Positions 35,263 through 43,974 of a stretch of 64,000 nucleotides of DNA are shown here, piece by piece. This DNA comes from Paenibacillus peoriae (GTDB lineage: Bacteria > Bacillota > Bacilli > Paenibacillales > Paenibacillaceae). The notes below the pieces were generated by a model that did no database searches, was not told the DNA's origin, and worked only from the letters and a program-made list of their open reading frames with translations. The stretch is from positions 331,001 to 395,000 of the forward strand of contig NZ_CP092831.1 of assembly GCF_022531965.1 (NCBI RefSeq), written 5' to 3'. The position numbers and the translations under genes are program-made. Each line of letters begins with the position of its first letter. Positions within the stretch are counted from its first letter, which is position 1.

Positions 35263-36324
35263 ATGGAAGAGACAATATATGAATTGATGGAGCAGGCGCA
35301 GGATATGCCCGGAGGGGCGGCAAAGCTGGCGATTCTGGAAGAGGCTGTTCGCTTGGCAGACACTTCCGGATTGAAGGAACTCGCTTATGAAATTCGGGGA
35401 GAGATTGTAGACTGCGCTATTTTTAACGGATACCCATTGAAGTCGCTGATTGCTTTTTCGTGGCAGTTGGGCCAATTTGATCAAAATCCAGAGGAATACG
35501 ACGCAGATGAGCTGTTGTGGAATTACAAATGGATACTTGGGAAGGTGTGCAGCTTTTCCAATATATCGAAGACTCAAATAGAAGATCTGGCGGAGGATAT
35601 GCGCAGACGTTATGCCGAATACGGGTATAATGAGCGTCCATATTACTATTATAAGTTCCGCATCGCGATGGACATGGGAAATCTGGAAGAAGCACGGCGA
35701 TATCTGGATACCTTCCGCTTGATCGAACGGGACAGTATGAGTGATTGTGAAGCCTGCGAGCAGAGCCAGATGGTGCGGTTCTACTACTTGGCCGGAGAGG
35801 ATGAGCAGGCGCTTGCCGTGGCAAAACCGATTTTGTCGGGTCGTATGAGATGTGCAGAAGTGCCGCATGTGACGCTCTCGCAGGTGCTATTGCCGCTTTA
35901 TCGTCAAGGCGAGGTTGATCAGGCAAAGGAGCAGCATCGTAAAGGCTATCGCCTAGTCCGGGATGACCGTGACTTTCTGAAAACGATAGCAGAGCATATC
36001 GAATATTTGACGATTGCTGATCCGGTTCAAGGGATCGAAGTGGTAGAGCGTCATCTACATATGGCGCTAGACTATGAGAGCGGGCTGGAGCAGATGTATT
36101 TTTACGCGACGATGGTGAGTCTGCTGCAAAAGTTGGATACTTCGGGAGAAAAACGGTTGATCCGGTTGCCGGCTTCCTTGGAATGGGGGAAAGAGGAGCG
36201 CACATTGACGGAAATCATTGCGTATTTTAGGCCACTGGCAGAGTCAGCGGCGGCTGATTTTGATCGACGGAACGGGAATACGTTTTATTCCGAGTGGATC
36301 GGGAAAATTGTTCAAACGGCATAG
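35263..36324 (+). CDS. Helical-repeat (TPR-like) partner of the HSP90-family protein
   Basis: The 353-residue protein is almost entirely alpha-helical, with repeating pairs such as 'NLEEARRYLDTFRLIERD' and 'GEDEQALAVAKPIL', which suggest TPR-like units. It has no enzyme motif, signal or membrane segment. It lies 24 bp after the HSP90-family gene behind AAGGGAGG, so the two are co-expressed. TPR proteins often dock onto HSP90, which makes it a likely co-chaperone or client adaptor. The family is not named with certainty. Confidence 0.7.
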   Translation: MEETIYELMEQAQDMPGGAAKLAILEEAVRLADTSGLKELAYEIRGEIVDCAIFNGYPLKSLIAFSWQLGQFDQNPEEYDADELLWNYKWILGKVCSFSNISKTQIEDLAEDMRRRYAEYGYNERPYYYYKFRIAMDMGNLEEARRYLDTFRLIERDSMSDCEACEQSQMVRFYYLAGEDEQALAVAKPILSGRMRCAEVPHVTLSQVLLPLYRQGEVDQAKEQHRKGYRLVRDDRDFLKTIAEHIEYLTIADPVQGIEVVERHLHMALDYESGLEQMYFYATMVSLLQKLDTSGEKRLIRLPASLEWGKEERTLTEIIAYFRPLAESAAADFDRRNGNTFYSEWIGKIVQTA

Positions 36325-36408
36325 AAGAAGTGTAGCTGTGACGAATATTTTATACTGCCCAAACAATGAGCAGGTATAATGTTCCTGTGAAATGACAGGA
36401 GGGGTTAT

Positions 36409-37161
36409 GTGGTGACTGTAACCGGAAAGGTGATTAATTTCGCACACCGCGGAGCTTCAGGTGTATGTCCTGAGAATACGATGGCGGCATTCCGCCACGC
36501 CTTGGAACTGGGAGCAACAGGTATAGAAACGGATGTGCAGCGTACCCAAGATGGGCATCTGGTGCTGATTCACGATGAGTCGCTGAAGCGTACGACAGGT
36601 TGCTCACTGGATGTAAGGGATATTACGCTGGAAGAATTAAATAAATTGGATGCGGGCGGCTGGTTTGGTGAGAAATTCCGAGGTGAGCGGGTCCCAATGC
36701 TGGATGAGCTACTGGAACTAGCCCAGTCCTCCTCGAATACAATAATTAATTTAGAGTTGAAAAATAGCATTTATCTCTATCCGGGAATGGAGGAAGAGGT
36801 CATTGCTACCGTGAAGCGTTTTGGATTAGAACAGCGGGTAATCATATCCAGCTTTAATCACGAATCGCTGGCGCTCTGTGCGCAGCTTGCTCCTGAAATC
36901 AAGACGGGGGCGCTGTATATCGAAATTATGGTCCGCCCATCCGAGTATGCCACCCAATTTGGGGTTACCGCACTTCATGCCTACAAACAAGTGGTTACAC
37001 CAGAAGCTGTATCAAAGGCTTTGGCATTAGGCGTCGTCTACCACCCATGGACGGTGAATGAGCCAGAAGAAATGAAGCGTCTGCTAGAGGCCGGGGTAAA
37101 CGGCATTATCACGGACTATCCTGATCGGTTGGCGCACTTATTGGCTGTCCGCTCTTCCTAG
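36409..37161 (+). CDS. Glycerophosphodiester phosphodiesterase
   Basis: The 250-residue protein hydrolyses glycerophosphodiesters to glycerol 3-phosphate and an alcohol. GDPD motifs: 'FAHRGASGVCPENTMAAF' (catalytic His), 'GIETDVQRTQDGHLVLIHDE' (metal Glu/Asp and second His) and 'INLELKN' (Glu). The C-terminal 'VYHPWTVNEPEEMKRLLEAG' and 'GIITDYPDRL' strings are typical. No signal peptide, so it works in the cytoplasm. It has tandem GTG starts behind AGGAGGGG; an overlapping ATG leads to a stop. A TATAAT at 36375 suggests its own promoter. Confidence 0.95.
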   Translation: MVTVTGKVINFAHRGASGVCPENTMAAFRHALELGATGIETDVQRTQDGHLVLIHDESLKRTTGCSLDVRDITLEELNKLDAGGWFGEKFRGERVPMLDELLELAQSSSNTIINLELKNSIYLYPGMEEEVIATVKRFGLEQRVIISSFNHESLALCAQLAPEIKTGALYIEIMVRPSEYATQFGVTALHAYKQVVTPEAVSKALALGVVYHPWTVNEPEEMKRLLEAGVNGIITDYPDRLAHLLAVRSS

Positions 37162-37224
37162 GTTGAAGACACAGTGGAACTGCAACTAAGGTTTGCAGGG
37201 ATATGAGCGTGGCTATTTATTGAA

Positions 37225-37279
37225 GAAAAAGACTCTCCTGTACGCACTCGTTTTTACGAGGCGAGGGAGAGTCTTTTTT
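37225..37279. terminator. Bidirectional terminator between convergent genes
   Basis: AAAAAGACTCTCC pairs with GGAGAGTCTTTTTT, and CTCGT/ACGAG pairs inside. It has A and T runs on both sides and separates the phosphodiesterase from the convergent methyltransferase. Confidence 0.9.
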
Positions 37280-37325
37280 GCCCTAAGCCGAAGAGCGTAT
37301 CATCCACGATGGCCTTGATTCCTTT

Positions 37326-38153
37326 CTACTTGATGCCGAGCCGCATACGATAGCTGAACAGAATGTCTAGTGTTCTGCCCTGAAAATGATTCTCTACCAG
37401 GTTCACGAAGCGGGCTACATCGCCGTCAAGCGTTCTATTGCCAAGTTTTAAGAGACTTTGAATACCCCCTTGGCTGAGAGCGAGCCCTGTATAACGAGCT
37501 GCGTCACACTGCTCACGGTTGTGGAAAACAATCTCCCGGGTATATCGGAATTGCCCGCTGCGGTGCAGATTAGCTAAATGCTGATCCTTGCTCCATTTAT
37601 GAGCTTGCTGCTCTACTGGGGCTTCCTGTTCCAAAAGGGTATCCGCTTTGGTGATAAGCTCTGTATAAGCTTGCTCTATCTGCCATTGCAGCACCGGAGG
37701 CCAGTCACAGTCAAAGGCTGCGAACACGCCGCCCTGAGCCAAGACCCTGCCCGCTTCCTGAAGCGTGCTCTCGGGGTCCATCCAGTGAAAGGATTGAGAG
37801 CAGGTGATGACGTCTACAGTTCCGTCCTCAAAGGGCAGGTTGTTGGAGAACCCGCTTTTGAAGGAAATGGTTCCTGCCTTTGTCGTTCCTGCTGTCTCCA
37901 GCTTGTGCTGCGCTTTTCCTCTCATGTCCGAGTTAGGCTCGATACCGACGACTTGCCGAGCGGCGTTTTCCCATATGAAAGTTGAAAGTCCTGTACCGCA
38001 GCCAATATCGGCAACGAGCTCTACGTTTCGCTCCAGATAGCGGCTGACGATTTCCACGACGAGTGACGGTGCTTCCGGGCGGTGCTGATCGTAGTTGTCG
38101 GCAAAACCGCTAAAACGATCTACGTTGCTTTGCAGATTTCCCTCAGGTATTAT
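37326..38153 (-). CDS. Class I SAM-dependent methyltransferase with non-standard start
   Basis: The protein binds S-adenosylmethionine through 'VADIGCGTGLSTFIW' (motif I) and 'VVGIEPNSDM', followed by 'DVITCSQSFHWMDPE', as in UbiE/Methyltransf_11 enzymes. The first normal start is GTG at 38057, but that would remove the conserved opening 'NVDRFSGFADNYDQHRPEAP', which is clearly encoded upstream in frame. Between the in-frame stop at 38171-38169 and the GTG there is no ATG, GTG or TTG. AGGAGG lies ten bases before ATA-ATA (38153-38148), so an ATA start, or a start codon lost by mutation, is likely. The substrate is unknown. Confidence 0.75.
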   Translation of the reverse strand: MIPEGNLQSNVDRFSGFADNYDQHRPEAPSLVVEIVSRYLERNVELVADIGCGTGLSTFIWENAARQVVGIEPNSDMRGKAQHKLETAGTTKAGTISFKSGFSNNLPFEDGTVDVITCSQSFHWMDPESTLQEAGRVLAQGGVFAAFDCDWPPVLQWQIEQAYTELITKADTLLEQEAPVEQQAHKWSKDQHLANLHRSGQFRYTREIVFHNREQCDAARYTGLALSQGGIQSLLKLGNRTLDGDVARFVNLVENHFQGRTLDILFSYRMRLGIK

Positions 38154-38294
38154 AGGTCCTCTTCCTCCTTAGTTTCGACCGGGCGGCCGAGCAGATTCAA
38201 ATGCTGCTGTACTCCTACATTGTACAGGTTTACATGTTCATCCATCTACTCTCGTGATTTCACAGCACCCGTCGGATTTCGGAGGGGAAATTCC

Positions 38295-39176
38295 CTATTT
38301 TATCATTGAAGCAAGCGCCCACTCGCGCATCATGGAGTCAAGCATTGGACGCAAATCTTCGCGTTGCATACCCATGTGGAGCACGGCTTCCAGATATCCA
38401 GCTTTATCTCCAATATCATAACGTGTGCCTTCCAGTTCCAATGCGAGCAGTTGGTTCTGCAATGCTACCTGATGGAGTGCGTCTGTCAATTGATATTCAC
38501 CGCCTGCCCCAGTGGACAGGTTTTCCAATATAGAGAAAATGGAAGGCTCCAATACATACCGACCAATGACTGCCTGCCGCGAAGGGGCATCTGCCGGAGA
38601 AGGTTTTTCAACAAGCCCGCCGACTTCGTGGATGAGACCGTTCTGGTGAGTAGAGTCAATAATGCCGTATTTACTCACATCTTGTTCTTCCACCGTGCGC
38701 ACGCCGACCACTTGCTTGCCAGTCGCCTCGTAGACATCCATCATTTGACGGATCGCCGGGGTGGAGGAATTCATAATATCATCGCCCAGCAACACGGCAA
38801 ATGGTTCATCGCCGATGAACTGACGAGCGCAGCTTACCGCGTGTCCCAAGCCGAGAGGTTCTTTTTGACGGATATAGTGAATGACTGCTTTACCCCCGAT
38901 GCTTTGAACTTCACGCAGAAGATCGTATTTACCTTTGCTCTCCAGTACCTGCTCCAACTCCACAGACTTGTCAAAATGATCCTCGATGGCTTTTTTATTA
39001 CGCCCCGTTACGATAATGATGCTCTCAATTCCGGACTTGATAGCTTCTTCTACGATATATTGAATAGCCGGCTTGTCTACGATGGGAAGCATCTCTTTCG
39101 GTAAAGCTTTCGTAGCTGGTAGAAAACGGGTTCCTAATCCGGCGGCTGGAATAACAGCTTTTGTAATTTTTCTCAT
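38295..39176 (-). CDS. galU: UTP-glucose-1-phosphate uridylyltransferase
   Basis: The 293-residue enzyme makes UDP-glucose from UTP and glucose 1-phosphate. It shows the nucleotidyltransferase opening 'VIPAAGLGTRFLPATKALPK', the sugar-binding 'EMLPIVDKPAIQYIVEEA' and 'FAVLLGDDIM', and has the normal GalU/GtaB length. It overlaps the GtrA gene by 4 bp and ends a four-gene minus-strand operon with a GT2 and a GT39 glycosyltransferase. It probably supplies UDP-glucose for them. Confidence 0.95.
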   Translation of the reverse strand: MRKITKAVIPAAGLGTRFLPATKALPKEMLPIVDKPAIQYIVEEAIKSGIESIIIVTGRNKKAIEDHFDKSVELEQVLESKGKYDLLREVQSIGGKAVIHYIRQKEPLGLGHAVSCARQFIGDEPFAVLLGDDIMNSSTPAIRQMMDVYEATGKQVVGVRTVEEQDVSKYGIIDSTHQNGLIHEVGGLVEKPSPADAPSRQAVIGRYVLEPSIFSILENLSTGAGGEYQLTDALHQVALQNQLLALELEGTRYDIGDKAGYLEAVLHMGMQREDLRPMLDSMMREWALASMIK

Positions 39177-39595
39177 AGAAACTCACTTTCCTTTCGGGAT
39201 GGGGAACCAAATACCCAGTATCGGCTCCCGATATAATTGATGATCATTCCGGCTGCGGTGGCGATCAGCTTGTCTAAAGCAAGTGGCAACTCGGTTCCCG
39301 TGTGGAGCACTTGCAGTAATAGGGAGGTTATCCCTAATACGACCAGGTTGATGACGATAAATTTGGGTAATTGACGCTTGTTTGTGTCGTTTGATAGTTG
39401 TTTGTTGAATGTCCATTTGCTGTTCAAAATATAACTGTTGGCTGTGCCGCAGCTGTACGAAATGATCTGCGCTACAATGACCGGCACTCCGCCCCAAGCT
39501 AGCAGCATAAAAATAATATAATCTACGCCTGTATTCACCAGACCTACAATGCCAAATCGAATCATAGGAAGCAGCTGGGCCATGCGACTTTTCAT
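39173..39595 (-). CDS. GtrA-family membrane protein
   Basis: The 140-residue protein has four membrane segments and the GtrA signatures 'RFGIVGLVNTGVDYIIFML' and 'SYSCGTANSYILNSKWTF'. GtrA proteins are thought to flip undecaprenyl-phosphate-linked sugar across the membrane. It begins three bases after the GT2 gene ends and overlaps galU, so it is part of the same operon. It would bring the lipid-linked sugar made by the GT2 enzyme to the outer face, where the GT39 enzyme works. Confidence 0.9.
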   Translation of the reverse strand: MKSRMAQLLPMIRFGIVGLVNTGVDYIIFMLLAWGGVPVIVAQIISYSCGTANSYILNSKWTFNKQLSNDTNKRQLPKFIVINLVVLGITSLLLQVLHTGTELPLALDKLIATAAGMIINYIGSRYWVFGSPSRKESEFL

Positions 39596-39598
39596 AGT

Positions 39599-40690
39599 TT
39601 AGGCTCCATGACCGGATTTGGGTCCGGTATATACCGCACTGTTGCCGCGCACTGTGCGTCCTGCCGAAATCAGGCTTTCACGGGCTCCTTGCATGTACAG
39701 GGACTCGCGTGGTTCAGGGGCCTTCATAGCATGTGTCGGACCGTTTTCGTATTGTCCACCCAGATGCTCACGGACAATGTATAGCGGACGTGCTTTGGTT
39801 TCGTCATAAATCCGTCCAACATATTCACCCATAATACCGAGAATGATGAGGATCACCCCGTCGAAAATCAGGCTGATGCTAATCATAGACGACCAGCCCT
39901 TCATCACGTAGGAGTCGGTGAAAAAGTTGAGAAACAGTACGTACATCAGATACAGGAAGCCGGACATGGAGAGAAGTGCACCGATATACCCTGCCAGCTT
40001 GAGCGGCTTAATCGAAAAGGATGTGATCCCGTCCAGACTGAGCTTGATCATTCGTTTCAACGGATACTTGGTCTCGCCCGCGAGCCGCTCGTCGCGCTCA
40101 TATTCTACAGCAGTTTGTTTGAATCCGATCCAGCTGACCAGTCCACGAACGAATCGGTTATTTTCCGGCAGCCGTTTCAATTCTTCTATGACCTTACGAT
40201 CCATTAGGCGGAAGTCCCCGGTGTCGACCGGGATATTAATGTCCGTTGATGCTTTAAGTACACGGTAGAAGAGGCTGGCAGACCATTTCTTGAAGCGAGT
40301 TTCGCCATTGCGTTTGAGCCGTTTGGCGTAGACCACTTCATAGCCTTCCTTCCACTTGTTAGCCATCTCAACAATCAGTTCCGGCGGGTCTTGGAGGTCG
40401 GCGTCAATGACGACGACCGCCTCCCCCACCGCATAATCCATCCCGGCGGTAATCGCTAGCTGATGACCAAAATTGCGAGAGAAATCAATCAATACAATGG
40501 TGTCATCTCTGAGACTGAATTCCTTGATCAATTGGACGCTGCGGTCCGAACTTCCATCATTTACGAAGATCAGCTCGTAGGGCTCACCCATTGAGCCCAT
40601 GACTTGTTTCAGCCTCCGGTAGGTTTCCGTAATAACAGCTTCCTCGTTGTACATCGGAATAACTATGGAATAACGGATGGGTTCACTCAT
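39599..40690 (-). CDS. GT2 polyprenyl-phosphate glycosyltransferase (YkcC/GtrB-like)
   Basis: The 363-residue protein has a GT-A fold ('YSIVIPMYNEEAVITETYRR', 'VNDGSSDRSV', 'VIDADLQDPPELI' with the metal-binding DAD, 'DTGDFRLMDRKV') and two C-terminal membrane segments (~235-310). This is the DPM1/GtrB layout that transfers a sugar from a nucleotide to undecaprenyl phosphate. A short polar tail follows. AGGAGGAA precedes the ATG. It lies 17 bp after the GT39 gene and 3 bp before gtrA. Confidence 0.9.
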   Translation of the reverse strand: MSEPIRYSIVIPMYNEEAVITETYRRLKQVMGSMGEPYELIFVNDGSSDRSVQLIKEFSLRDDTIVLIDFSRNFGHQLAITAGMDYAVGEAVVVIDADLQDPPELIVEMANKWKEGYEVVYAKRLKRNGETRFKKWSASLFYRVLKASTDINIPVDTGDFRLMDRKVIEELKRLPENNRFVRGLVSWIGFKQTAVEYERDERLAGETKYPLKRMIKLSLDGITSFSIKPLKLAGYIGALLSMSGFLYLMYVLFLNFFTDSYVMKGWSSMISISLIFDGVILIILGIMGEYVGRIYDETKARPLYIVREHLGGQYENGPTHAMKAPEPRESLYMQGARESLISAGRTVRGNSAVYTGPKSGHGA

Positions 40691-40707
40691 TCGTAGTTCC
40701 TCCTCAT

Positions 40708-43053
40708 TTATAATGTGATTTCGTATAAAGTACCGCTTCCGCCACGATCGTCTCCGCCAGGGCCACCTTGACCATCCTGGGCGTTCGCATTGCTGTTCGT
40801 CGTGTCGCTTCCGCTCTCGGTGGCTTTAACGTCTGTACTTGTTTCGTCTGCTGTTGTTTTCCATTCATCTGTAGGGATCAACTTGCCGTGTTCTTTGATC
40901 CATGCAGTGACTTCAGAGTTACCGCCGTCCGGTCCGCCGCCTCCACCAGAAATCATGAAGTACTTCACTTGTCCGCTTTCGACCAGCGCCTTGATTTTAT
41001 CGACGGTATAGACTGGATCGGAGGATACAAAACCGTTCATAATAATTACTTTTTGTCCGGCCTCGACCAGGTAAGGAGCAGCCGTTGAATAATTACTTGC
41101 TGCGAAAAGGTAGGTTTCACCTGTGTTATTTTTTTGCAAATAGCTCAACGTTTTTTGATCTAAACTTTGGCTACCGTTGGGTCCTCCCATTCCTCTGGAA
41201 CGGGTAGAAGATTTTTGCTCCGTGTCTGTACTTGTTTGTGTGCTTGAAGTATTTCCATCAGGACTGGAATTCTCTGCATTATTGGTCTGGTTATTCGTTT
41301 GAGTTCCTTCGGCTTGTTGTCCATTGGCGCTCTGACCTCTATTGCGATCATTGCCGCCCGGCATTCCGCCACCGCCACCGCCGCCAAATTGAGTGGGTCC
41401 GGCTTGTGGAATCATGCTGTTCCCTCCGTAGATGATCGGTGTCAATGCCCAATATGCAGGACCGATAAACATAGCGAGTACACTTGCAATGATGGCGAAT
41501 CTTGTGAACTTCTCAGATTTCATTCGTGCCACTACCTGCAGCACCGTGCCGATGATCCCTAAGATCAATACCGTGATGGACCAGCCGCTGCCAATGGTAT
41601 CGTTGTAATTTTGCAAAACAAACCAGCTAAATACCGAGGTTGCCAATACTGCTGCGGGTAACAGCCAGGAGAGCCAGTTGGAACGCTCACGATACTGCTT
41701 CCACAATTCTACGAATCCTGCTCCAAAGAGCGCTGCAATTGGTGGCGCGAGCATAATCAGGTAATAATGATGAAAGAATCCTGCTACGCTGAAAAATGCA
41801 GCTACGGGAATCAACCAGGTCAGCCAGAAGATGACCTCTTTGTGTTTTTGTGTGATATTACGACGTCGAATGCTTGCAAGCAGGCCGATGGAAGCAATTA
41901 ATGCAAATGGAAGCAGCCAGCTGGCTTGACCTGACAGGGAGGATTGGAACAACCGTAAAGGTCCTTTTTCGCCAGTACCGAACATGCCGCCACCAGAATT
42001 CCCTCCCGGTCCACCGCCTGGACCGCCCTGGCCACCTTGCCCGTCTCCAGGACCACCTTGTCCGTTGCCGCCAAATCCACCCGGTGGCATTTGACCACCT
42101 GCACCCATGTTGTTGGCACCTGAGTCATCCGTAGAAGTAGTGCTGTCCAATGATGTGGTCGTCTGAGCCTGATCCGTGTTTGTGTTGCTGCTATTCGTTG
42201 CAGCGTTATTGTTCCGATCCGTACGTTCTCCGCCACGATTGCCACCTGTACCCTGATCTCCTGTCAGACGGGACAGGCCGTTATAACCAAAGGCCAAATT
42301 CAGCACAGAGTTCGTACCGCTACTCCCCATATAAGGGCGTTCATCTGCCGGAGTAGAGTCCACTACGACTGCCCAAGAGAGTGATACGATCAGGAGGACA
42401 ACTGCTGATCCTACCAGTGTTGCTGCTTTTCGCTTCCAGTTAAACTTGGAAGCCAGCAGATAGAACAGACCCAGTGCGGGAACGATCATATAGGCTTGTA
42501 ACATTTTTTCGTTAAAGGCGATGCCTACGACTGCGAAAGCAGCAAGGATCAGCCCGGTTTTGCTATTTCTAAGGCCTCTGAACAATAGCCATGTTGCGAG
42601 CAACAGTGTGAAAACCAACATAGCGTCGATGTTATTCGTACGGCTAACCGCTACGGCTATCGGTGTCGTTGCCATGGCGAAGGCGGCCAAACGTGCGGCC
42701 ATCGTACCGAAGCTCGGTTTGACGAGCAAGTAAACGAGCAAGACCGATCCGACTTGAGCCAGCGCCTGTGGCAAGATAACGCTCCATCCGTGAAGCCCGA
42801 ATATATAGGCGCTCAGTGTCTGAATCCAGAACACCACAGGGGGTTTGTCTACCGTTACCGATCCGGCAGAATCAAGTGAGGCGAAAAAGAAGTTGTGAAA
42901 GCTTTGTAGCATGCTTGCTACGGCCGTCGTGTAGTAGGTGTTTACATATTTGTCTTGCCAGATGTTGTATCCGTTCAAAAATGCGGATATCAGCATAATG
43001 ATGATCAGGGGGATGTCCGCCCTGGTCTTAAACCATTTCTTAATCATGTTCAT
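40708..43053 (-). CDS. GT39-type membrane glycosyltransferase (YkcB-like)
   Basis: The 781-residue integral membrane protein resembles ArnT/PMT-type enzymes that use lipid-linked sugar at the outer membrane face. 'SLDSAGSVTVDKPPVVFWIQ' holds the catalytic Asp-containing first loop, and 'AVSRTNNIDAMLVFTLLLAT' is family-typical. About eleven membrane segments are seen. Two loops are filled with low-complexity Gly/Asn/Ser/Thr/Gln-rich sequence: one near residues 265-365 (FGGNGQGGPGDGQGGQGG) and one near 550-640. The C-terminal domain is soluble, as in YkcB. It is the first gene of the glycosylation operon and diverges from the two-component genes. Confidence 0.85.
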   Translation of the reverse strand: MNMIKKWFKTRADIPLIIIMLISAFLNGYNIWQDKYVNTYYTTAVASMLQSFHNFFFASLDSAGSVTVDKPPVVFWIQTLSAYIFGLHGWSVILPQALAQVGSVLLVYLLVKPSFGTMAARLAAFAMATTPIAVAVSRTNNIDAMLVFTLLLATWLLFRGLRNSKTGLILAAFAVVGIAFNEKMLQAYMIVPALGLFYLLASKFNWKRKAATLVGSAVVLLIVSLSWAVVVDSTPADERPYMGSSGTNSVLNLAFGYNGLSRLTGDQGTGGNRGGERTDRNNNAATNSSNTNTDQAQTTTSLDSTTSTDDSGANNMGAGGQMPPGGFGGNGQGGPGDGQGGQGGPGGGPGGNSGGGMFGTGEKGPLRLFQSSLSGQASWLLPFALIASIGLLASIRRRNITQKHKEVIFWLTWLIPVAAFFSVAGFFHHYYLIMLAPPIAALFGAGFVELWKQYRERSNWLSWLLPAAVLATSVFSWFVLQNYNDTIGSGWSITVLILGIIGTVLQVVARMKSEKFTRFAIIASVLAMFIGPAYWALTPIIYGGNSMIPQAGPTQFGGGGGGGMPGGNDRNRGQSANGQQAEGTQTNNQTNNAENSSPDGNTSSTQTSTDTEQKSSTRSRGMGGPNGSQSLDQKTLSYLQKNNTGETYLFAASNYSTAAPYLVEAGQKVIIMNGFVSSDPVYTVDKIKALVESGQVKYFMISGGGGGPDGGNSEVTAWIKEHGKLIPTDEWKTTADETSTDVKATESGSDTTNSNANAQDGQGGPGGDDRGGSGTLYEITL

Positions 43054-43148
43054 TCCACTCCCTGTGAAAGTTTCTTTGTATTTATTCCGATCTTGGCCCG
43101 GTGAACTACCGGCTTGCTATTATCATGCCAGACGTACCTTAATGCGTT

Positions 43149-43181
43149 CTGAGCGCTCCCTGAACGTTAGCTGAAAGCTGA
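43149..43181 (+). promoter_or_regulatory. Three direct repeats with 11-bp period
   Basis: CTGA occurs at 43149, 43160 and 43171, exactly 11 bp apart, with a fourth copy at 43178. Direct repeats spaced 11 bp are typical targets of OmpR/PhoB-type regulators. The site lies between the GT39 gene and the response regulator, so it could control both. Confidence 0.4.
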
Positions 43182-43287
43182 GCAGGGGTGCTTTTTTTGC
43201 GACAGGATTCAGGTATATTAGATACAGGTGAAAATGAATCGACTTTTATATGAGAAAAATGCAGCAACATGAAAGGGAAGATGAATA

Positions 43288-43974
43288 ATGAATCCAATAC
43301 ACGGAGTTAAAATTATGCTGGCAGATGATGAGCCTCATATTTTGCAATTTTTAGAGCTTGGACTGATTAATGAAGGATATGAAGTCAGAACCGCCGAGAA
43401 CGGGAGTCAAGCGCTCGATTTGGCAAAAGAGTTTCGCCCGCATGTAGCGGTGCTGGATGTGATGATGCCGGAAATGAACGGTTTTGAGGTGTGCCAAAGT
43501 CTCAAGGAGACGGAGGATAACATCGCGGTCATTATGCTGACTGCCAAGGATGATGTCGACGATCGGGTAAAGGGATTAAAACTCGGCGCGGATGATTATG
43601 TTGTAAAACCCTTCAGTTTTAATGAGCTGCTGGCTCGCATTGAAGCGCGCTTGCGCAATCAGTTCCCCGATCTGCTGGGAGAAGTGGTTCACGGCCCCTT
43701 TCAAGTGGATGATCGACGGAAGGAAATCCGTTATCAGAGTCAGGTGCTGGAACTGTCGCCTACCGAATATGAACTATTGAAGTTTTTGGTGTTGAATCAC
43801 GGGATTGTGTTAAGTAAAAGTCGTATTCTGGACCGGGTATGGGGGTACGATTTTGGAGGCGAGGATAATATTGTTGAGGTGTACATTCGCTCCTTGCGTG
43901 AAAAACTCAAAGACAAGGAGCACCGGGTCATTCGTACGCTGCGCGGTGTGGGATACCGGGTGGATCTGCTATGA
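43288..43974 (+). CDS. OmpR-family response regulator
   Basis: The 228-residue protein has a receiver domain (acidic Asp13/Asp14, phosphate acceptor Asp57 in 'VAVLDVMMPEMNG', Lys in 'MLTAKDD') and a C-terminal winged helix ('LELSPTEYELLKFLVLNHG', 'VYIRSLREKLKD', 'TLRGVGYRVD'). It is phosphorylated by the kinase encoded next, with which it overlaps by 4 bp (ATGA). It is divergent from the envelope glycosylation operon, which is its likely target together with itself. The stimulus is unknown. Confidence 0.95.
   Translation: MNPIHGVKIMLADDEPHILQFLELGLINEGYEVRTAENGSQALDLAKEFRPHVAVLDVMMPEMNGFEVCQSLKETEDNIAVIMLTAKDDVDDRVKGLKLGADDYVVKPFSFNELLARIEARLRNQFPDLLGEVVHGPFQVDDRRKEIRYQSQVLELSPTEYELLKFLVLNHGIVLSKSRILDRVWGYDFGGEDNIVEVYIRSLREKLKDKEHRVIRTLRGVGYRVDLL

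Noticed and set aside
35423..36205. A 260-codon minus-strand frame opposite the TPR-like gene
   Set aside because: Pro/Ser/Arg-rich antisense composition with no domain; the plus-strand gene has a good binding site and operon context.
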